A DNA stretch of 64,000 bases from Liolophura sinensis (taxonomy: Eukaryota; Mollusca; Polyplacophora; Chitonida; Chitonidae): contig NC_088301.1 of NCBI RefSeq assembly GCF_032854445.1, positions 43,023,116 through 43,087,115 on the forward strand. Reading direction: 5' to 3'. The notes beneath the pieces were generated by a model. It saw only the letters and a list, made by a program, of their open reading frames with translations. It was not told the origin of the DNA and did no database searches. Shown in pieces: positions 9,924-20,600 of the stretch. Positions within the stretch are counted from its first letter, which is position 1. Each line of letters opens with the position of its first letter. The position numbers and the translations under genes were made by a program.

Positions 9924-12922
9924 GGCCTATATGCTGATACACGATTGCATTATTTTATATCTTTCTCCAATACTATTTTTCGCTGGTCATTCTGTATCCA
10001 GGTTCACATATTCAAATCCTATACAGTGGCTCTGTTAGTTACGTGATAGGATACGCAAACATATGGTGTCAACAGTGCTCCAATATAAGGATTATTGACA
10101 CCATGTATTTGCGCATCCTATCACTGAGTCACCATGTAACAAATTTATCCTGAAAAGACACATCAATTCAGTGAGGAAACCGATGTATAGGTGAATCGCT
10201 TCAGCGATGTGACCATTGTTGGATCCCAACCAAGGGAGATAACCTACTCAGCGGACACATTTGACGTCGTCTGAAGGATTCGTACCCCACGTGACCGTTG
10301 TTGTCCAATGAAAAGCGGAGTATTTTGTCTGATGCGGGATAAATAAATATATGATTACACGGGTGTAAACTATGGTGACATTCATTTTCCTTTCAGCCAT
10401 GGAATGTGGGCAGGAGTCTGGGAATAAGGCTATCATCGGATAAACCAAGCGGACCTTCGTTGCTCACACAAGGAAGATATCAGACACTTTCGAGGAAGAA
10501 AACCATGTTATTCGAGTACAACGATTCTATAGATAGGCCTATAGCATTTATAAGGTGTCACCAAAGTGATACCAGCCGAGTTATTCATGTATCAGTAAGG
10601 TCTATACATTTTGTAACATATAAAAAACAATGGCTTTAAAATAAATGTGCTCACTTACGGCCTGTAAACTAATTCATTACCCATTTTTTAATTTTGGGTT
10701 TTTCATTAAGCGATTGATTGTCTGATTGATTGATTGATTGGTCGGCAGTGACTGCCCTATTTTACATATTTTGTTAAATTTGTACCAAAAGATCTTCAAA
10801 CTGCAATTTCAGTGATGAAAGCGATGGAAGCGTCGTTACTGAAATTTGGTATGCACCATTTTGTAATTTGAAATATCATATCAAAAAAGTCTCCAAAAAA
10901 ACCGATAACGCTGTTAAATGATCATTGCTTATATATCAAAAGTGATCTGCCAACAACTCAGGGCAGTAATTGCACTATTTCATAAATCCCCTGTTTTCAG
11001 CATGGCAATAAACAGCAGTTTAATGAAGCCATTATTGTAAGTTAAAATTACACAAAACGTCGTTTTACCAATATGTATTTCTTCACCAAAAATTGCATGC
11101 TACATGTATTTAAGTACAATACAAATATCTTAAGCACATATACGCATTTGGAGTTACTGCACGAAAAGTAGATATGAAAACTGGATTACTTGAGTTCCAG
11201 ATGGTCAAAATGTATCAAAATGTAGGCTATCTATCAACATAGAGTATTAAACCTGATATGCTAAACATGTACCAAGTATTAAACCTGTATGTTCCCAAGA
11301 TCCTTTGAGTGACAGACACGAATGTATACAGGACAATATGTACGGGCACTGAACGTCTCAGATGTATGCTTAGGAATTTTTTCACGTGTACGATGGTTGG
11401 AAGAAACTGGATTGCCGGGGTAAACCGCCGGCTTTTGGCAAGTAAAAGGCGAACTCTCCCACATGCATGTGACATATAAATTTTCACACCTGGCATGCGC
11501 GTAGTCTGTTTGACCACTCGTAAACAGGCATGAAACAGATAATTAACATGCATGCATGCACCAAGGTCCCTCAAAGAGCTGGGATGCCCACAAATGATTG
11601 AACGGCCAGCACTACTGACCCACTCTGCCACGGTCCCTGTCCCATTGGACTTTTATACTTTGAAATGTGAATAGCAATGAGGTTACCTACAAACCTTCGA
11701 ATTTGATAAGAATGAATGGTGACAGATATTTCCTTTTAAGTGCTTAAAATTTAGGCTACATGTATATCGCTAGACTTAGATACATATAGCCCTAAAACGC
11801 TGTGAGATTTTCTCTCAGTAACACGCACGTGCTAATTAAGCAAGTTTCGTCCACTAACGATAGCTCGAAAAGAAGAAAATATGAAATAGCTTTTGACCAC
11901 TGACCTCGGCCAATTATATCTTATTTTATTTAACCAACATAGAGATTGCTTATATAGATTGTAACAAGGGACACGAAGAAAAACGATATTAATAATATCC
12001 TGCATTTCGTAATGGGCCAGATGGTCTCAAGAATCAAATATCATAATGTATGTAAGACGTATATTAATCCCATCAAAGTATCGCCTTTCTAGCTCGTATA
12101 TAGATGCCAGCTTCAGGAAGGGTATAAATACGCACCAAAGGGCAGAACTAAACTACATCCATGTAGTCCAAGGGACTTAACTCTCACATATATCTGCAAG
12201 TGAACGCAGCATTTTAACACTAATATATCTCACTAAAATGTTACTTCAAAAAATCTCCATGTATATGCATATTTTGTTTGTTTGTTACTTCAATCGGCCA
12301 TATATTAGTAATGTAGTCGTAAAGATCTGATATATTCTACGTGTGGGTAGATCAGCATTGTAGGTATTGTAAATTTTGCCTTGGACAATATTAAAACAAT
12401 AGTTAATAGCAAATTTCGGAGGGGCGGTGGCTTCTGTAGTGTTCTTTTATTTAGTGCGTGGGTTATAGATATCTTCTGAATTTGTTGGTTGGTTGGTTGC
12501 AACACGTACAGTGGAACTTTCAGCTCATCGTAGCCACCGACGTTTATTTAAATAAACTGATACAAACGTACTAACTTCAAAAAATTGAAGTGTAATCAAC
12601 TTCCTTCAATTTTTAAAGGAAACATTTTGTGAACTATACTGACTTATGCAAGGGGTACGGAACTAACGTGGTCAGTTTTACATGTGAATAAATTGAAGAC
12701 GCCATAGCATATGCCAATATATGTGTTTTCTTCTTACCAAAGTTCTCTATTATCCCTGTGTTATAGATGAATTAATATATAGGTCTGATTAATTCCATTT
12801 AACTCTTGACTTATGCAGGTGGACCAACTAAGCAGTTACCGGCAAAGTATACGGTTGATATGGTTCACCCATGGTGTGCTCAGGCATGTTGTCAGGATCC
12901 GTTGGTCATACTGTATAAATAA
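1782..12922 (+). CDS. Jagged/Delta-type DSL Notch ligand, short and apparently secreted (multi-exon)
   Basis: Notch-pathway ligand gene, reconstructed from exons at 1782-1841, 3063-3221, 4357-4489, 5134-5291, 6212-6348, 8056-8178 and 8429-8542, plus a last exon at 10397-10443 or 12819-12922. The protein would have about 310-330 residues: signal peptide, MNNL region (about 21-170), one DSL domain, two EGF repeats, then a stop. Family knowledge: DSL ligands bind Notch EGF repeats 11-12, and the membrane-anchored ones activate it by pulling in trans. The start, reading signal peptide then KVYGGG, parallels the AKVCGASG of human Jagged1, so Jagged is the nearer relative. The DSL is followed directly by ordinary EGF repeats, not the Jagged DOS-type pair. 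I see no transmembrane exon, cysteine-rich VWC region or further EGF exons before BICD begins. DSL identity is near certain; the 3' end is provisional. One junction (3221/4357) does not keep frame. Confidence 0.85.
2600..2766 (+). repeat. Dispersed repeat, copy 2, next to a SINE fragment
   Basis: The part at 2704-2766 matches 1414-1482. Directly after it comes a SINE A fragment. Intron 1 of the DSL ligand otherwise holds nothing recognised. Confidence 0.5.
2770..2886 (+). repeat. SINE family A, 5'-truncated copy A1
   Basis: Carries the conserved body and tail of family A: 'GGGTTTCCCAGGGTTGCCCG', 'ACAATGCTGGCC' and 'GAAATATTCTTGAGTGCGGC'. Plus orientation, head and A-tract missing. Confidence 0.8.
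3009..3050. repeat. Poly-T tract beside a splice acceptor
   Basis: Two runs of T interrupted by single G and C lie just upstream of the acceptor CACACAG at 3057-3062. They form an extended polypyrimidine tract for exon 2 of the DSL ligand. Confidence 0.8.
3063..3221 (+). CDS. DSL ligand exon 2: first half of MNNL domain
   Basis: Acceptor CACACAG, then 53 codons beginning KVYGGGTLEIRFIKF, with GACCDG and paired cysteines as in the Jagged sequence ELQNGNCCGG and the following FKVC. Donor CAA|GTAAAA, phase 0. This is the N-terminal Notch-ligand (C2-like, lipid-binding) region. Confidence 0.85.
3455..3865. repeat. Imperfect tandem repeat, four copies of about 90-120 bp
   Basis: Successive copies share 'GAAGAG', a block like 'ACTGAGGTGGAATCAAATCTTGA', and an A-rich end such as GGAAACAAAAA. 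Copies lie near 3460, 3582, 3690 (most diverged) and 3768. Family unknown; inside intron 2 of the DSL ligand. Confidence 0.65.
3895..4145 (+). repeat. AACACAA/TTGTGTT-rich element, copy 1
   Basis: About 250 bp dense in TTGTGTT and AACACAA words. It aligns along its length to the reverse complement of 9245-9500, for example AACACAAACTTGTGTTCTTTC here against AACACAAACTAGTGTTCTTTC there, and TATTTATTTAACAC at the right end. Likely a non-autonomous mobile element; the reading frame through it is not a gene. Confidence 0.7.
4357..4489 (+). CDS. DSL ligand exon 3: second half of MNNL domain
   Basis: Acceptor CTGCTGCAG, frame reading (x)DDDPAMCYYGRKETG, ending PFNAWP, donor CCG|GTAAGA. It corresponds to Jagged GGPCSFGSG through PFSFAWP. 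The frame needs two bases from the previous exon, but exon 2 as drawn supplies none. Confidence 0.8.
5134..5291 (+). CDS. DSL ligand exon 4: end of MNNL, lead-in to DSL
   Basis: Acceptor CGTCTTAG, frame TQNTVRIKLNVWDID and onward to VVFQSFV, donor AG|GTACAG, phase 2. It corresponds to Jagged RSYTLLVEAWDS and the linker before the DSL domain. Phase fits exon 5. Confidence 0.82.
5472..5674 (-). repeat. SINE family A, copy A2 (5'-truncated)
   Basis: Minus orientation: the (ATTT)n tail complement lies at the left, then 'GGTGTTTTACGCCGTACTC', the 'CATTATGGTGGGTGAAAACC' core and 'GGAAGCCAGCATGAGCTGG'. The tRNA-like head is missing. No clear target-site duplication. Confidence 0.88.
6212..6348 (+). 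CDS. DSL ligand exon 5: DSL domain
   Basis: Acceptor ATGAACAG, then frame (S)LTTTLKVYCDPYF...C..YCRARDDEMGHYTC...ICMAG, donor G|GTAAGT. Cysteine spacing and the core CRxRDDxxGHYxC match the DSL signature; human Jagged1 has CRPRDDFFGHYAC. One departure: the usual YYG before the second cysteine reads YFH. The sixth cysteine comes from exon 6 (GWTGREC). Confidence 0.95.
6974..7250 (-). mobile_element. Reverse-transcriptase retroelement fragment (Penelope-like or related), fossil
   Basis: The minus strand encodes WIPKMHKSPFKAHFVAGSNN, followed after a gap by a second conserved piece, MWMLKNS. This pattern (L/IPKxHK, then R/HFxAGS) recurs in a reverse-transcriptase family common in molluscs and cnidarians that I take to be Penelope-like. 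Only a small part of the polymerase is present and the copy is clearly decayed. It lies inside a DSL-ligand intron. Confidence 0.5.
7595..7780 (+). repeat. Dispersed repeat of unknown class
   Basis: GC-richer block (GTTGCTGTCTCGCTTGGCG ... CCCGGTGTCAGTTTGATGTG ... GACACAGTACA) set in AT-rich intron DNA. It resembles, from memory, a non-autonomous repeat frequent in molluscan genomes; the class is uncertain. It ends in a C-rich tract at 7732-7748. Confidence 0.45.
8056..8178 (+). CDS. DSL ligand exon 6: end of DSL, EGF repeat 1
   Basis: Acceptor TATATAG, frame (G)WTGRECNEPIQSCKDNPC, RNGGAC, NGYLCYC, RYTG, donor G|GTAAGC. It completes the DSL domain (GWTGREC) and holds a standard EGF repeat with spacing C-x4-C-x5-C-x8-C-x-C. 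Phase 1 at both ends, as usual for EGF exons. Confidence 0.92.
8429..8542 (+). CDS. DSL ligand exon 7: EGF repeat 2
   Basis: Acceptor TTAAACAG, frame (G)RSCEIEYPSCTDRPC, GYC, NAYCACPPGRP, donor G|GTAAAC. It finishes EGF1 with its sixth cysteine (GRSC) and gives five cysteines of EGF2. Phase 1-1. Confidence 0.9.
9245..9500 (-). repeat. AACACAA/TTGTGTT-rich element, copy 2 (inverted)
   Basis: Reverse-complement copy of 3895-4145; the block TTGTGTTGAACCAAAATG here pairs with CAATTTGGTTCAACACAA there. The two copies flank DSL-ligand exons 3-7 as a long, diverged inverted pair. Confidence 0.7.
9849..9923. repeat. (TA)n microsatellite
   Basis: About 37 TA dinucleotides with one interruption at 9898-9901. 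Confidence 0.97.
10043..10124. repeat. Palindrome with 30-bp arms
   Basis: Left arm 10043-10072 (GTGATAGGATACGCAAAC...) and right arm 10095-10124 are reverse complements at 27 of 30 positions, separated by 22 bp. Weaker pairing (GTTAC/GTAAC) continues outward. This is a hairpin-capable unit, perhaps a small foldback element. Confidence 0.85.
10397..10443 (+). CDS. DSL ligand candidate last exon, version a
   Basis: Acceptor CATTTTCCTTTCAG has a good pyrimidine tract. In the required phase the exon reads (A)MECGQESGNKAIIG and stops at TAA 10441-10443. The MEC cysteine would close EGF2 (CPPGRPGAMEC, one residue longer than usual). It ends the protein with no membrane segment. It could be an alternative or a chance fit. 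Confidence 0.45.
10700..11220. other. Intronic DNA, no gene seen
   Basis: AT-rich. It holds a short GATT run at 10709-10740 and nothing else recognised. Confidence 0.5.
11395..11650 (-). repeat. SINE-like repeat family C, copy C1
   Basis: Read on the minus strand, the right end (GACCGTGGCAGAGTGGGTC) resembles a tRNA A box with a class II (Ser/Leu-like) head. The body GGTAAACC..CCGGC..TTGGCAAGT and CTCCCACATG..GTGACATA is shared with 51305-51400. Tail and target-site duplication not resolved. Confidence 0.5.
12819..12922 (+). CDS. DSL ligand candidate last exon, version b
   Basis: Acceptor ACTTATGCAG, phase 1, frame (G)GPTKQLPAKYTVDMVHPWC followed by AQACCQDPLVILYK and TAA at 12920-12922. 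The stop overlaps a polyadenylation signal AATAAA at 12918-12923, as expected of a gene end with almost no 3' UTR. Soluble tail with three cysteines, no membrane segment. Whether exon 10397-10443 or this one is used cannot be told here. Confidence 0.45.
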
Positions 12923-12923
12923 A
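12918..12923 (+). terminator. Polyadenylation signal overlapping the stop codon
   Basis: AATAAA spanning the TAA of the candidate last exon of the DSL ligand. Confidence 0.4.
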
Positions 12924-14474
12924 GAGCTAAATGGATTTAATCAGACCTATATTAATTTATTATTAAGGTATACATAAAAAGCTTTATCATGAGAACTTTT
13001 GGTACTGGTGTCATCATTAATTACTCATCTGAAGGAAGAGAATCGGCCATATATATAATGCATTATGTAGGCCCCTATATATGTAAACTTCATTTACATG
13101 TGTATTACTTACTTACCTCTTTGTCTAAGTTTTTTTATTTTTTTTATTTATGTATTTATTTATTTGTCAAAAATAATATACTTCAGTATATATATCAATG
13201 CAAACCTCACTCGATCTAGATGGTACAAGACACCCTTTATAGGCTGCTATTATTATGTGGTACGGAGTAGGCCTATAAGGCGAAAATACCAATCAATTAA
13301 ATTATGTTGTACGGTGTCGGATAATTAATATATGTGTTTTAACTGGGATCAGCTATTAACTTTTATTTCAACACAATAACCATTTTAAATTATAAAAGGG
13401 ACATCCGAAATCGTCAGTAACCGTCGTAATTTTACCTACAATGCTGATTTAGTGTCAGTGGACATTGAGATCCGTTGGGATGTTGCCATAGAGCTGAGAC
13501 AGCAGGCTGTTTAGTCAGTCAGACCCACTCGTCCACCCGATTAATTAGGCCTACTGCATACTCAGTTTTCAGGAGTACGGACGTGTTTCTGACCCTGTCC
13601 CGATTGATGGTTATAATGCCTTGTCGTTGGTCTATTTGAAATATGCAAAGTTGTGGTATGCATGATCCCTAATCGAAATTGGAAGACGCCAATAATTTAA
13701 ACTCTTTCTCGCTTCCACTCGTCGAACAGCCCGACACCCTGCAGTCATCTCTTAAACCCACCCCCTTTTCCAACATGTTACGGCATGGCAGCTTGCTTGA
13801 CAACTTGATTGAATGAAATCACTTTAACAAAAGACTGGAGTAGTGCTGGTGATTGAAGGAGTCGTCTGATTAAAAAACAAGTGACCCTTTATTCTGACCG
13901 CGTGTATATGGCACTTGAAGATTTTCACTTTATTACAGGGTTTTTTGCCTATCACCACGTTCACAGCACTGTAGGCCTACCAACCTATAGCGGTACTCAG
14001 ATGGCTTAACCCCCACACCCGCTACCCCGGGACGTGACTCGACATGTTCAGCTCGAAGTTGCCATTCCTTATAAGAGACTCTATAAGAACTACAGGTACT
14101 ACTGGGCTGATAGTTTCGCAAAGAGCCATAACGCTAGAGTCAGAAGTACTAGTTTTCTCATGTACATGCTGTCTGCTTTCGTGATAAAGCAGGAAACCCG
14201 GCATTTCCACGTGACCTTGTAAAATTGGAAATATCCCTGATCCACAACGCCTCCATACGACAACTCCGCGCAGAGAACTGGAGTACGTTTATTAACATTA
14301 AGCAGAAGCTGCGCAGAGAACTTCAGTGCCTCACCACAAGCGATCGCATGAGAACGAGGTTTTCCGCATAGCTGCATAAATTTTGACATGGCGGACTGAC
14401 GCGAGTCTCACCGTCTGGACTTTAGAACATGGTTTATTTCGAATTTGAGCGTCATCTCTGGCTAAATTAACGAT
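12924..14474. other. Intergenic DNA and BICD 5' region
   Basis: No exon recognised. The BICD promoter and 5' UTR should lie in the right part; the GC content rises around 14030-14474. An in-frame stop (TAA, 14463-14465) precedes the BICD start and fixes it. Confidence 0.5.
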
Positions 14475-14681
14475 ATGGCCGAAGCAGACAAAAATGAACA
14501 TCTCTTACGGCAAGAGATTGAACGCCTAAATGCCGAACTTGCTGAAACTTCGCAAGAGAAAGTCCAGGCGGCAGAGTACGGACTCGCCGTGTTGGAAGAA
14601 AAACAAAATGTCCAACAACGATACGAGGAACTGGAGGCTATGTACGAATCGGTGAAGACGGAGTTAGACTGTGCCAAAGAG
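14475..14681 (+). CDS. BICD: BICD exon 1
   Basis: 69 codons, ending LDCAKE with donor GAG|GTATGT, phase 0. Start context GATATGG with G at -3 and +4; an in-frame upstream stop supports this ATG. Confidence 0.95.
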
Positions 14682-17600
14682 GTATGTTACCTTTTTTTTG
14701 TTTCCCCAAATAAATAATTGATAAGTGAATCATGGGTTTGAACTTATGTGTCTCTAGTAATACTCTGAAATGAGTAAGCCCTGTCATCATTACGTCACCT
14801 TTGTCGTATTAAAACTGGGATTGTTAAAATTCATCACTTTACGGCCACCGCCTACATTTCGTTCGTTTTCATTTCCTTCCATTTACCTACACCTTAAAGA
14901 CAAGTCTTCGTAAACCAAGGCTAGACGCCAATTGGTTGTCAATTTATTCCACGTGTTAAATTATGCTCGTCGTTCAAGCTGAGAATACCGGTACTGTAAC
15001 ATTACCACTGTAGTCATAAATAAACATACAATATCAACACTTTATAACCGAGGACAGTCTTATGAGAGCACAAAATTTTTTTAGTCCCGTTGAATTTAAA
15101 GAAGTTGTGCTGTCATATTTGTCAGTTATGAAATTGAAGTGCATAAGCCATTTAAAAATTTTACCTGCTTGGATCAGGATTTTTGGTTGCTACTACAGCC
15201 TCTGAAGTGATGTTGGGCCCCTCATCTTGTCATAATTTTACACATTCAACTGTTAACCTAAAGAAAGTGTCCGGTATACTTTCTTTTTAACGGGGGTGGG
15301 GAACGTTCAAACATCATGGATAACTAATGAAGCAGTGCCAGTATCAAACGTAGGTGTACATATACATGTACATGGAGACTATTAGAGCTTTTCGTGTCCG
15401 TTACATGTGGATATGTATATGCAAAAATGTAAATGAAAATCTGAAAATCAAGATAGGAAATGTTTTATTGTTAACATAGCTAACTGTGTAAGTGATAGGC
15501 AAGTTCTATTTATGGAGATCTCTCTCATTAAGAACCATGCAAGATCTATGTACATGTATAGCTGAAAAACAGTAAATGACAGGAGTGACACATTCCAGAC
15601 CTTGCATGCACATACCATGAAATTTTGTGTGTGACATGAACACATACATGTAGTTTAACATTGACCGTACAATACAATGCGTAGTGTCATTCAGACAAAA
15701 CAGACCAACTGTAACTGTAATGGCATCAACAGCCAGCTGTTGGGTTGAAATGCATGAAGTGTTAGGTGTGAAATAGACTGTGACTCATGGTTATACCCTA
15801 TATGATGATATATGATTTTGGTATGGTTATGTGAAAAAGTGTCAAATCTTTTGTCCTTTTTACATTAGCTTTGTCTTGAAAACAGGTTGTGTTCTGACAG
15901 TTAGTCATCCCCCTTCCTTCTAGCAGTCCATGCAAGTTTCTTATTGGTCTCCTGTGGAGAAGTCTACCAGCCTTTTCGCACCCTGCTGGCCTGTGAGTGA
16001 CATTTGAACAGCTTGTCACAGTTCAGTGTACATACACAGGGAATATATCTTGGTTTAAGTTCATGTACTTTTGCAGTTCTGCTGGTAGTTGGACTAGAAT
16101 AGGATTTACATGTATACACAAATGATTGCCAATTGTATGTACATTGTGCATTTACATACATGATACAAGTACATACATGATACAAGTACATGTACATACA
16201 TATTGAAATGTTAAGCCACATAGTACATACCAACGTTAAGAGCTGTTTTGCACCATACCTAGACTGTTGATTTTTGGTGTACATGTATCCCTGTAGATCA
16301 GTTTTAGAAGTTTTTGTAGTGATGTTTTCTGAATATAAGTTAATAAAATAGCTTGTGCTCTAACTTTGATTTGAGTTACAAGCATTGTGGTCAGAAGAAT
16401 TTTTTGGTTAAAGTAGCCCACTGATTAACACCTGGTGCAATCAGGACCAGTTGACTGCTTGGCGTTTTACAGACAGCACAACAATGTATTGGTCAGTAAT
16501 TTGTAAAGAAGCAGATTTTTCTGTGGTGTGCGACTAACAGTACTTGGTATCCAGTGTTATACAAGTGAAGTGTCTGGGCAGATGGTTGAACTGAGGTAAT
16601 TTGTACCTGCTCATTTCCTGCTGTTGATTGATGTCTGGGTCTCAGTGGATATGATTGACTCCGCATGGTCTGAGGGAACCACAAATGCAGATTACTAGCA
16701 TGTATTTGGTACCCTGAAGTTTTTCTGTTCAGTCTACAGTATGTAAAATTTTTTATTCTTGATTGTCTCCAATGCAGCAAATTAATTATTTTAGTCTTAT
16801 TTTGGTGTTTTGACATGTTTGTTGTGAATCAGCTTTTTTTTTGTCTAGCTTTTTGAGGTATGGTCTGAAAAATAATTTTAGGGTTTTGAAGATATGCAAT
16901 TACATTCATTCAAAGACCAAGAAATTTTGTAATTTGCACCACAATGTACACATATGTTCAGCAAAGCTTTTAGTGGAGGTTGAACCATTTTGAGCTGCAT
17001 TATACCCTCAACAGTTCTCTTGGTGCAGATGTTTAAATTACAACCCTATTTCATCAAGCCCATTCATTTAACCTACACTTACAGGGTCATTGGACAATTA
17101 CATGTATACATATATGCATTTTAACGGCCTATATAACTATCCACGATTTCCTAAAATGGGCTGTGTATCTTAAATATACCAGCATCCTTGTGTTGCAGAG
17201 CGATGGTTACAACATTGTTCTGAAGCAGAATATGAAAACTGTTTGTGAAGACAGCTTGGAAGCTAAAAAAAACAAAACTACAGGCAGATCTAGTGTTTGT
17301 TTTGTTTTTTCAAGTGATGGTCATATTTATTATTTGGTGCATACAAAGTTTTGTTGAAAACAAAATACATACATGTATATGTATGCCTTTCTTATGACAA
17401 CTAGGGTACTGTACAATAATAATAAAGGCTGTAATTGAACCAAGACTGCTTTAAGAATGTGAAGCCTATTATAATAGAGGTAGGTTTCCTAAACATATAT
17501 GTATCTCATTAAAAATATTGGAGATGTAAACATGCACTGGGAAGAATATTCTCATCAGTGACAAGAACACCTGATTTGATCATACAGCCTGAGCTTAGCT

Positions 17601-20600
17601 CTTTTTGTGAAATGCCTTCAACACATGTATGTTATGTTTAGCATGCCTGTGTTTGTCACAGGTATAACCCCAAGCATTTAATGGTGACCTATATATATCA
17701 GGATTGTTTGTACATGAGTGAAGAGGGCATGGAGATTTGGGAGGTAGGGGGAGGAAGGATTCGTTGTGTGGCCTGATGTACATGTCCATGTAGCCTGATG
17801 TAGAGCTGACTGGTAAATCATTGATTTCTCACTGAAGTCAGTTGTGCAAACACTGGTACCTGGTCCCTGCATACAACTCTACAAGGAGCCCATGGGCTGT
17901 GAACATTTCATGTACATTTAGTTATATTGTACTTACAGTGTGAGTAAGCCTGTCTGCTTTAGGGCCTCCTGTTACCAGTGTAATGGCAGGTTTAGGAGGA
18001 AATGAGTCTAACAGTATATTTATGCAAGTAGAGGCCATTGGGAATTGCTATGGAAGCTATAATCAACAACCTTAGGTCATTTTAAAACATTTTTATTTGA
18101 ATCGCTCACCATCTGGTGCATGAATTTTACAGGTGATGGGGTGAAAGCTCAATTTATTTATTTATTTATTTGATTGGTGTTTTACGCCGTACTCAAGAAT
18201 ATTTCATTTATACGACGCCGACCAGCATTATGGTGGGTGGAAACCGGGCACAGCCCGGGGGAAACCCACGACCATCCGCAGGTTACTGGAAGACCTTCCC
18301 ACGTACGGTCGGAGAGGAAGCCAGCATGAGCTGGTCTTGAACTCACAGCAACCGCATTGGTGAGAGACTCCTGGGTCATTACGCTGCACTAACTCGCTAA
18401 CCGACTGAGCCATGGAGGCCCCGTGAAAGCTCAATGATTTATATTCACATCCTTTACACACCTTCACAGACATGGTCATTTCACAGGACACTGAATAGTG
18501 GCAGGTGTGATCATACCTGTGTGCTTAGTGACATTAATATGTACATGTACATGTACCTTCTTATTTCAAATGATAATATCTACATGTATATGTATTGTTT
18601 TGCATCATATTCATAAATTTCTATTAATTTATGTACATGTATTACACAGCCAAAAGCTTCATTATCTTAAAGTGAATGTAATCTTTGTGCATGTGTGTTG
18701 TGAGCTATTCTGATGTCTCTGTATGCAGTCACTGTCAATAACATACAAGTCCATCACAACAGCATTAAATGTATGAGCAATGTATGAACTGCATATCCTG
18801 AAAGGCCAACTTAGTGTTAAAGCTTGAAAGAACTTGGTGGAACATTAAAAATCTAACATGTGATTTGTCCTTGTTTGGTACGAGATGGAATCTTCTTTTG
18901 GCACGTTCGTTTCTGTTATTTGTTCTTGGGTTTATTTTCATCAGCGGAAGTGTGAGTGTTTGTGGATGAAATGGACAATAGTTGAACAGGATGTCACAGT
19001 CTTTATCTGCAGTAAACAGGCCCACTGCAGTGTTTGGCATGGTTTAATATCTGACTGAGGATGTCTGTGGTCAGCCCAGGAAAGCCCATGTTCCTACTGA
19101 ACCTGGTAAAACTTGCAATCTTCCATGCTAAAGTATGGAGCAAACCATAGGTGTCAAAGCTTTGGCATACACACCTGATATACACCGTACCATCCTTTGG
19201 TGATTTCAGTTGGTTTCATGTTTAGCTCATAATACAAAAACTTTCAAGTTTAAACACTGAAAAGACTAATAAAATATTCTATTGCAGTTCATTCACCTTA
19301 AAGTTAGCTCTATTTTTATTTCAAGCTGTGGCCTGGCACCACACACTTCATTCGTCTGCAGCCTTCATGCTGGAGCTGTCTGATCAGAGTATCTCGCAAG
19401 TGTTATTCAGACAGTTTAAATGCCAGTTCATGCAGCTATATCAACATTTATCATGGCCACATGTATATGTTTGGTCCTTGTACAATTTTCTGAAATATTA
19501 AGGCTTGATTTTATACAAATACTTTAAAATGTCCATTGTAGATTTAGTTTGTGTGTTTGACACCAGGAAATAATTAGCAAAATTAGGGTACTTTTTGAGA
19601 GGTGTTTTTTTTCCCTATCGACTTATCAGGCTGTTCCTGGGTTCCTATGCTTTTTGCTGGCTTTCCCTGTGCCATATTTGACCTACTAGCCTCATTTAGC
19701 CCACCTATGTTTTCATAGCAGTTAAGACCAGGTCTTCATGGTTAACTTTCCTATTGTCTTCACCAAGCCTTTGTAGACAATCTGGCAGTATTTACTCACT
19801 TGACAGAAGCCCAGGAACAGCTCTGTGAGGCACAATAAGGGCTGGTCTAACTTATTTAAAAATACACAAAACAATACACATAATGTCTGCATACATTACC
19901 ATCTCCAGTACTGTGTACAGAGGGAAGTACTTATGTAACACTGTCTTACATAGAATGTATGTAAACATCAGCGCCCTAACGTCTCTTTCTTGTAATCTTG
20001 CTTACAGTACATACATATGCTTTTACACAGTCTTCTGACAAGTAAAAAAAACAAAAAATTGAGGATAAGCAGGACTGTCAAAATCTTCAGTTACACATGT
20101 ATGTATATCACATACACCATACAATATGCCCTAATTCCGATTTTGCGGACAAAACTACATTGGTTGAATTGGCCATTTTCAGGTTTATAAAGTTATAAAT
20201 TTATCAGGTTACACAGAATAATGCCTTCAGAATATGCTTGAACATGTGAAAAGTTTGAAGAATTACAGCAGTATGTGTTCACATTGTTACAGACGATTTA
20301 AATGAAAAAGTGAAGATGAATGATATTAAATTTTGGAGTATCGGTACCCAGTTATGTATATCTCATTTGTACATAGAAAATTTCAGCGTTGCATATTGGA
20401 TTTTGAAAAATTACTTTTCCATCTGACATGCATGTGCATGTCACTTGTATTTGAAAAATTTTAACAATTTACAGCAGTGCATGTGCGTCATTCATGTTCA
20501 TGTACATGTATGTATCCATGTTTTATTTTAGCCTGCAATACTGTCATCATTAATTATAATGGTGTTGAATGCACCCCTCCCCATCCCCCCCCACCCGACA

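Noticed and set aside
18182-18491. Minus-strand frames over the SINE A copy (and similar ones at 5494, 34794, 51369-51919 and 53501)
   Set aside because: They lie within or across tRNA-derived SINEs, which do not code for protein.
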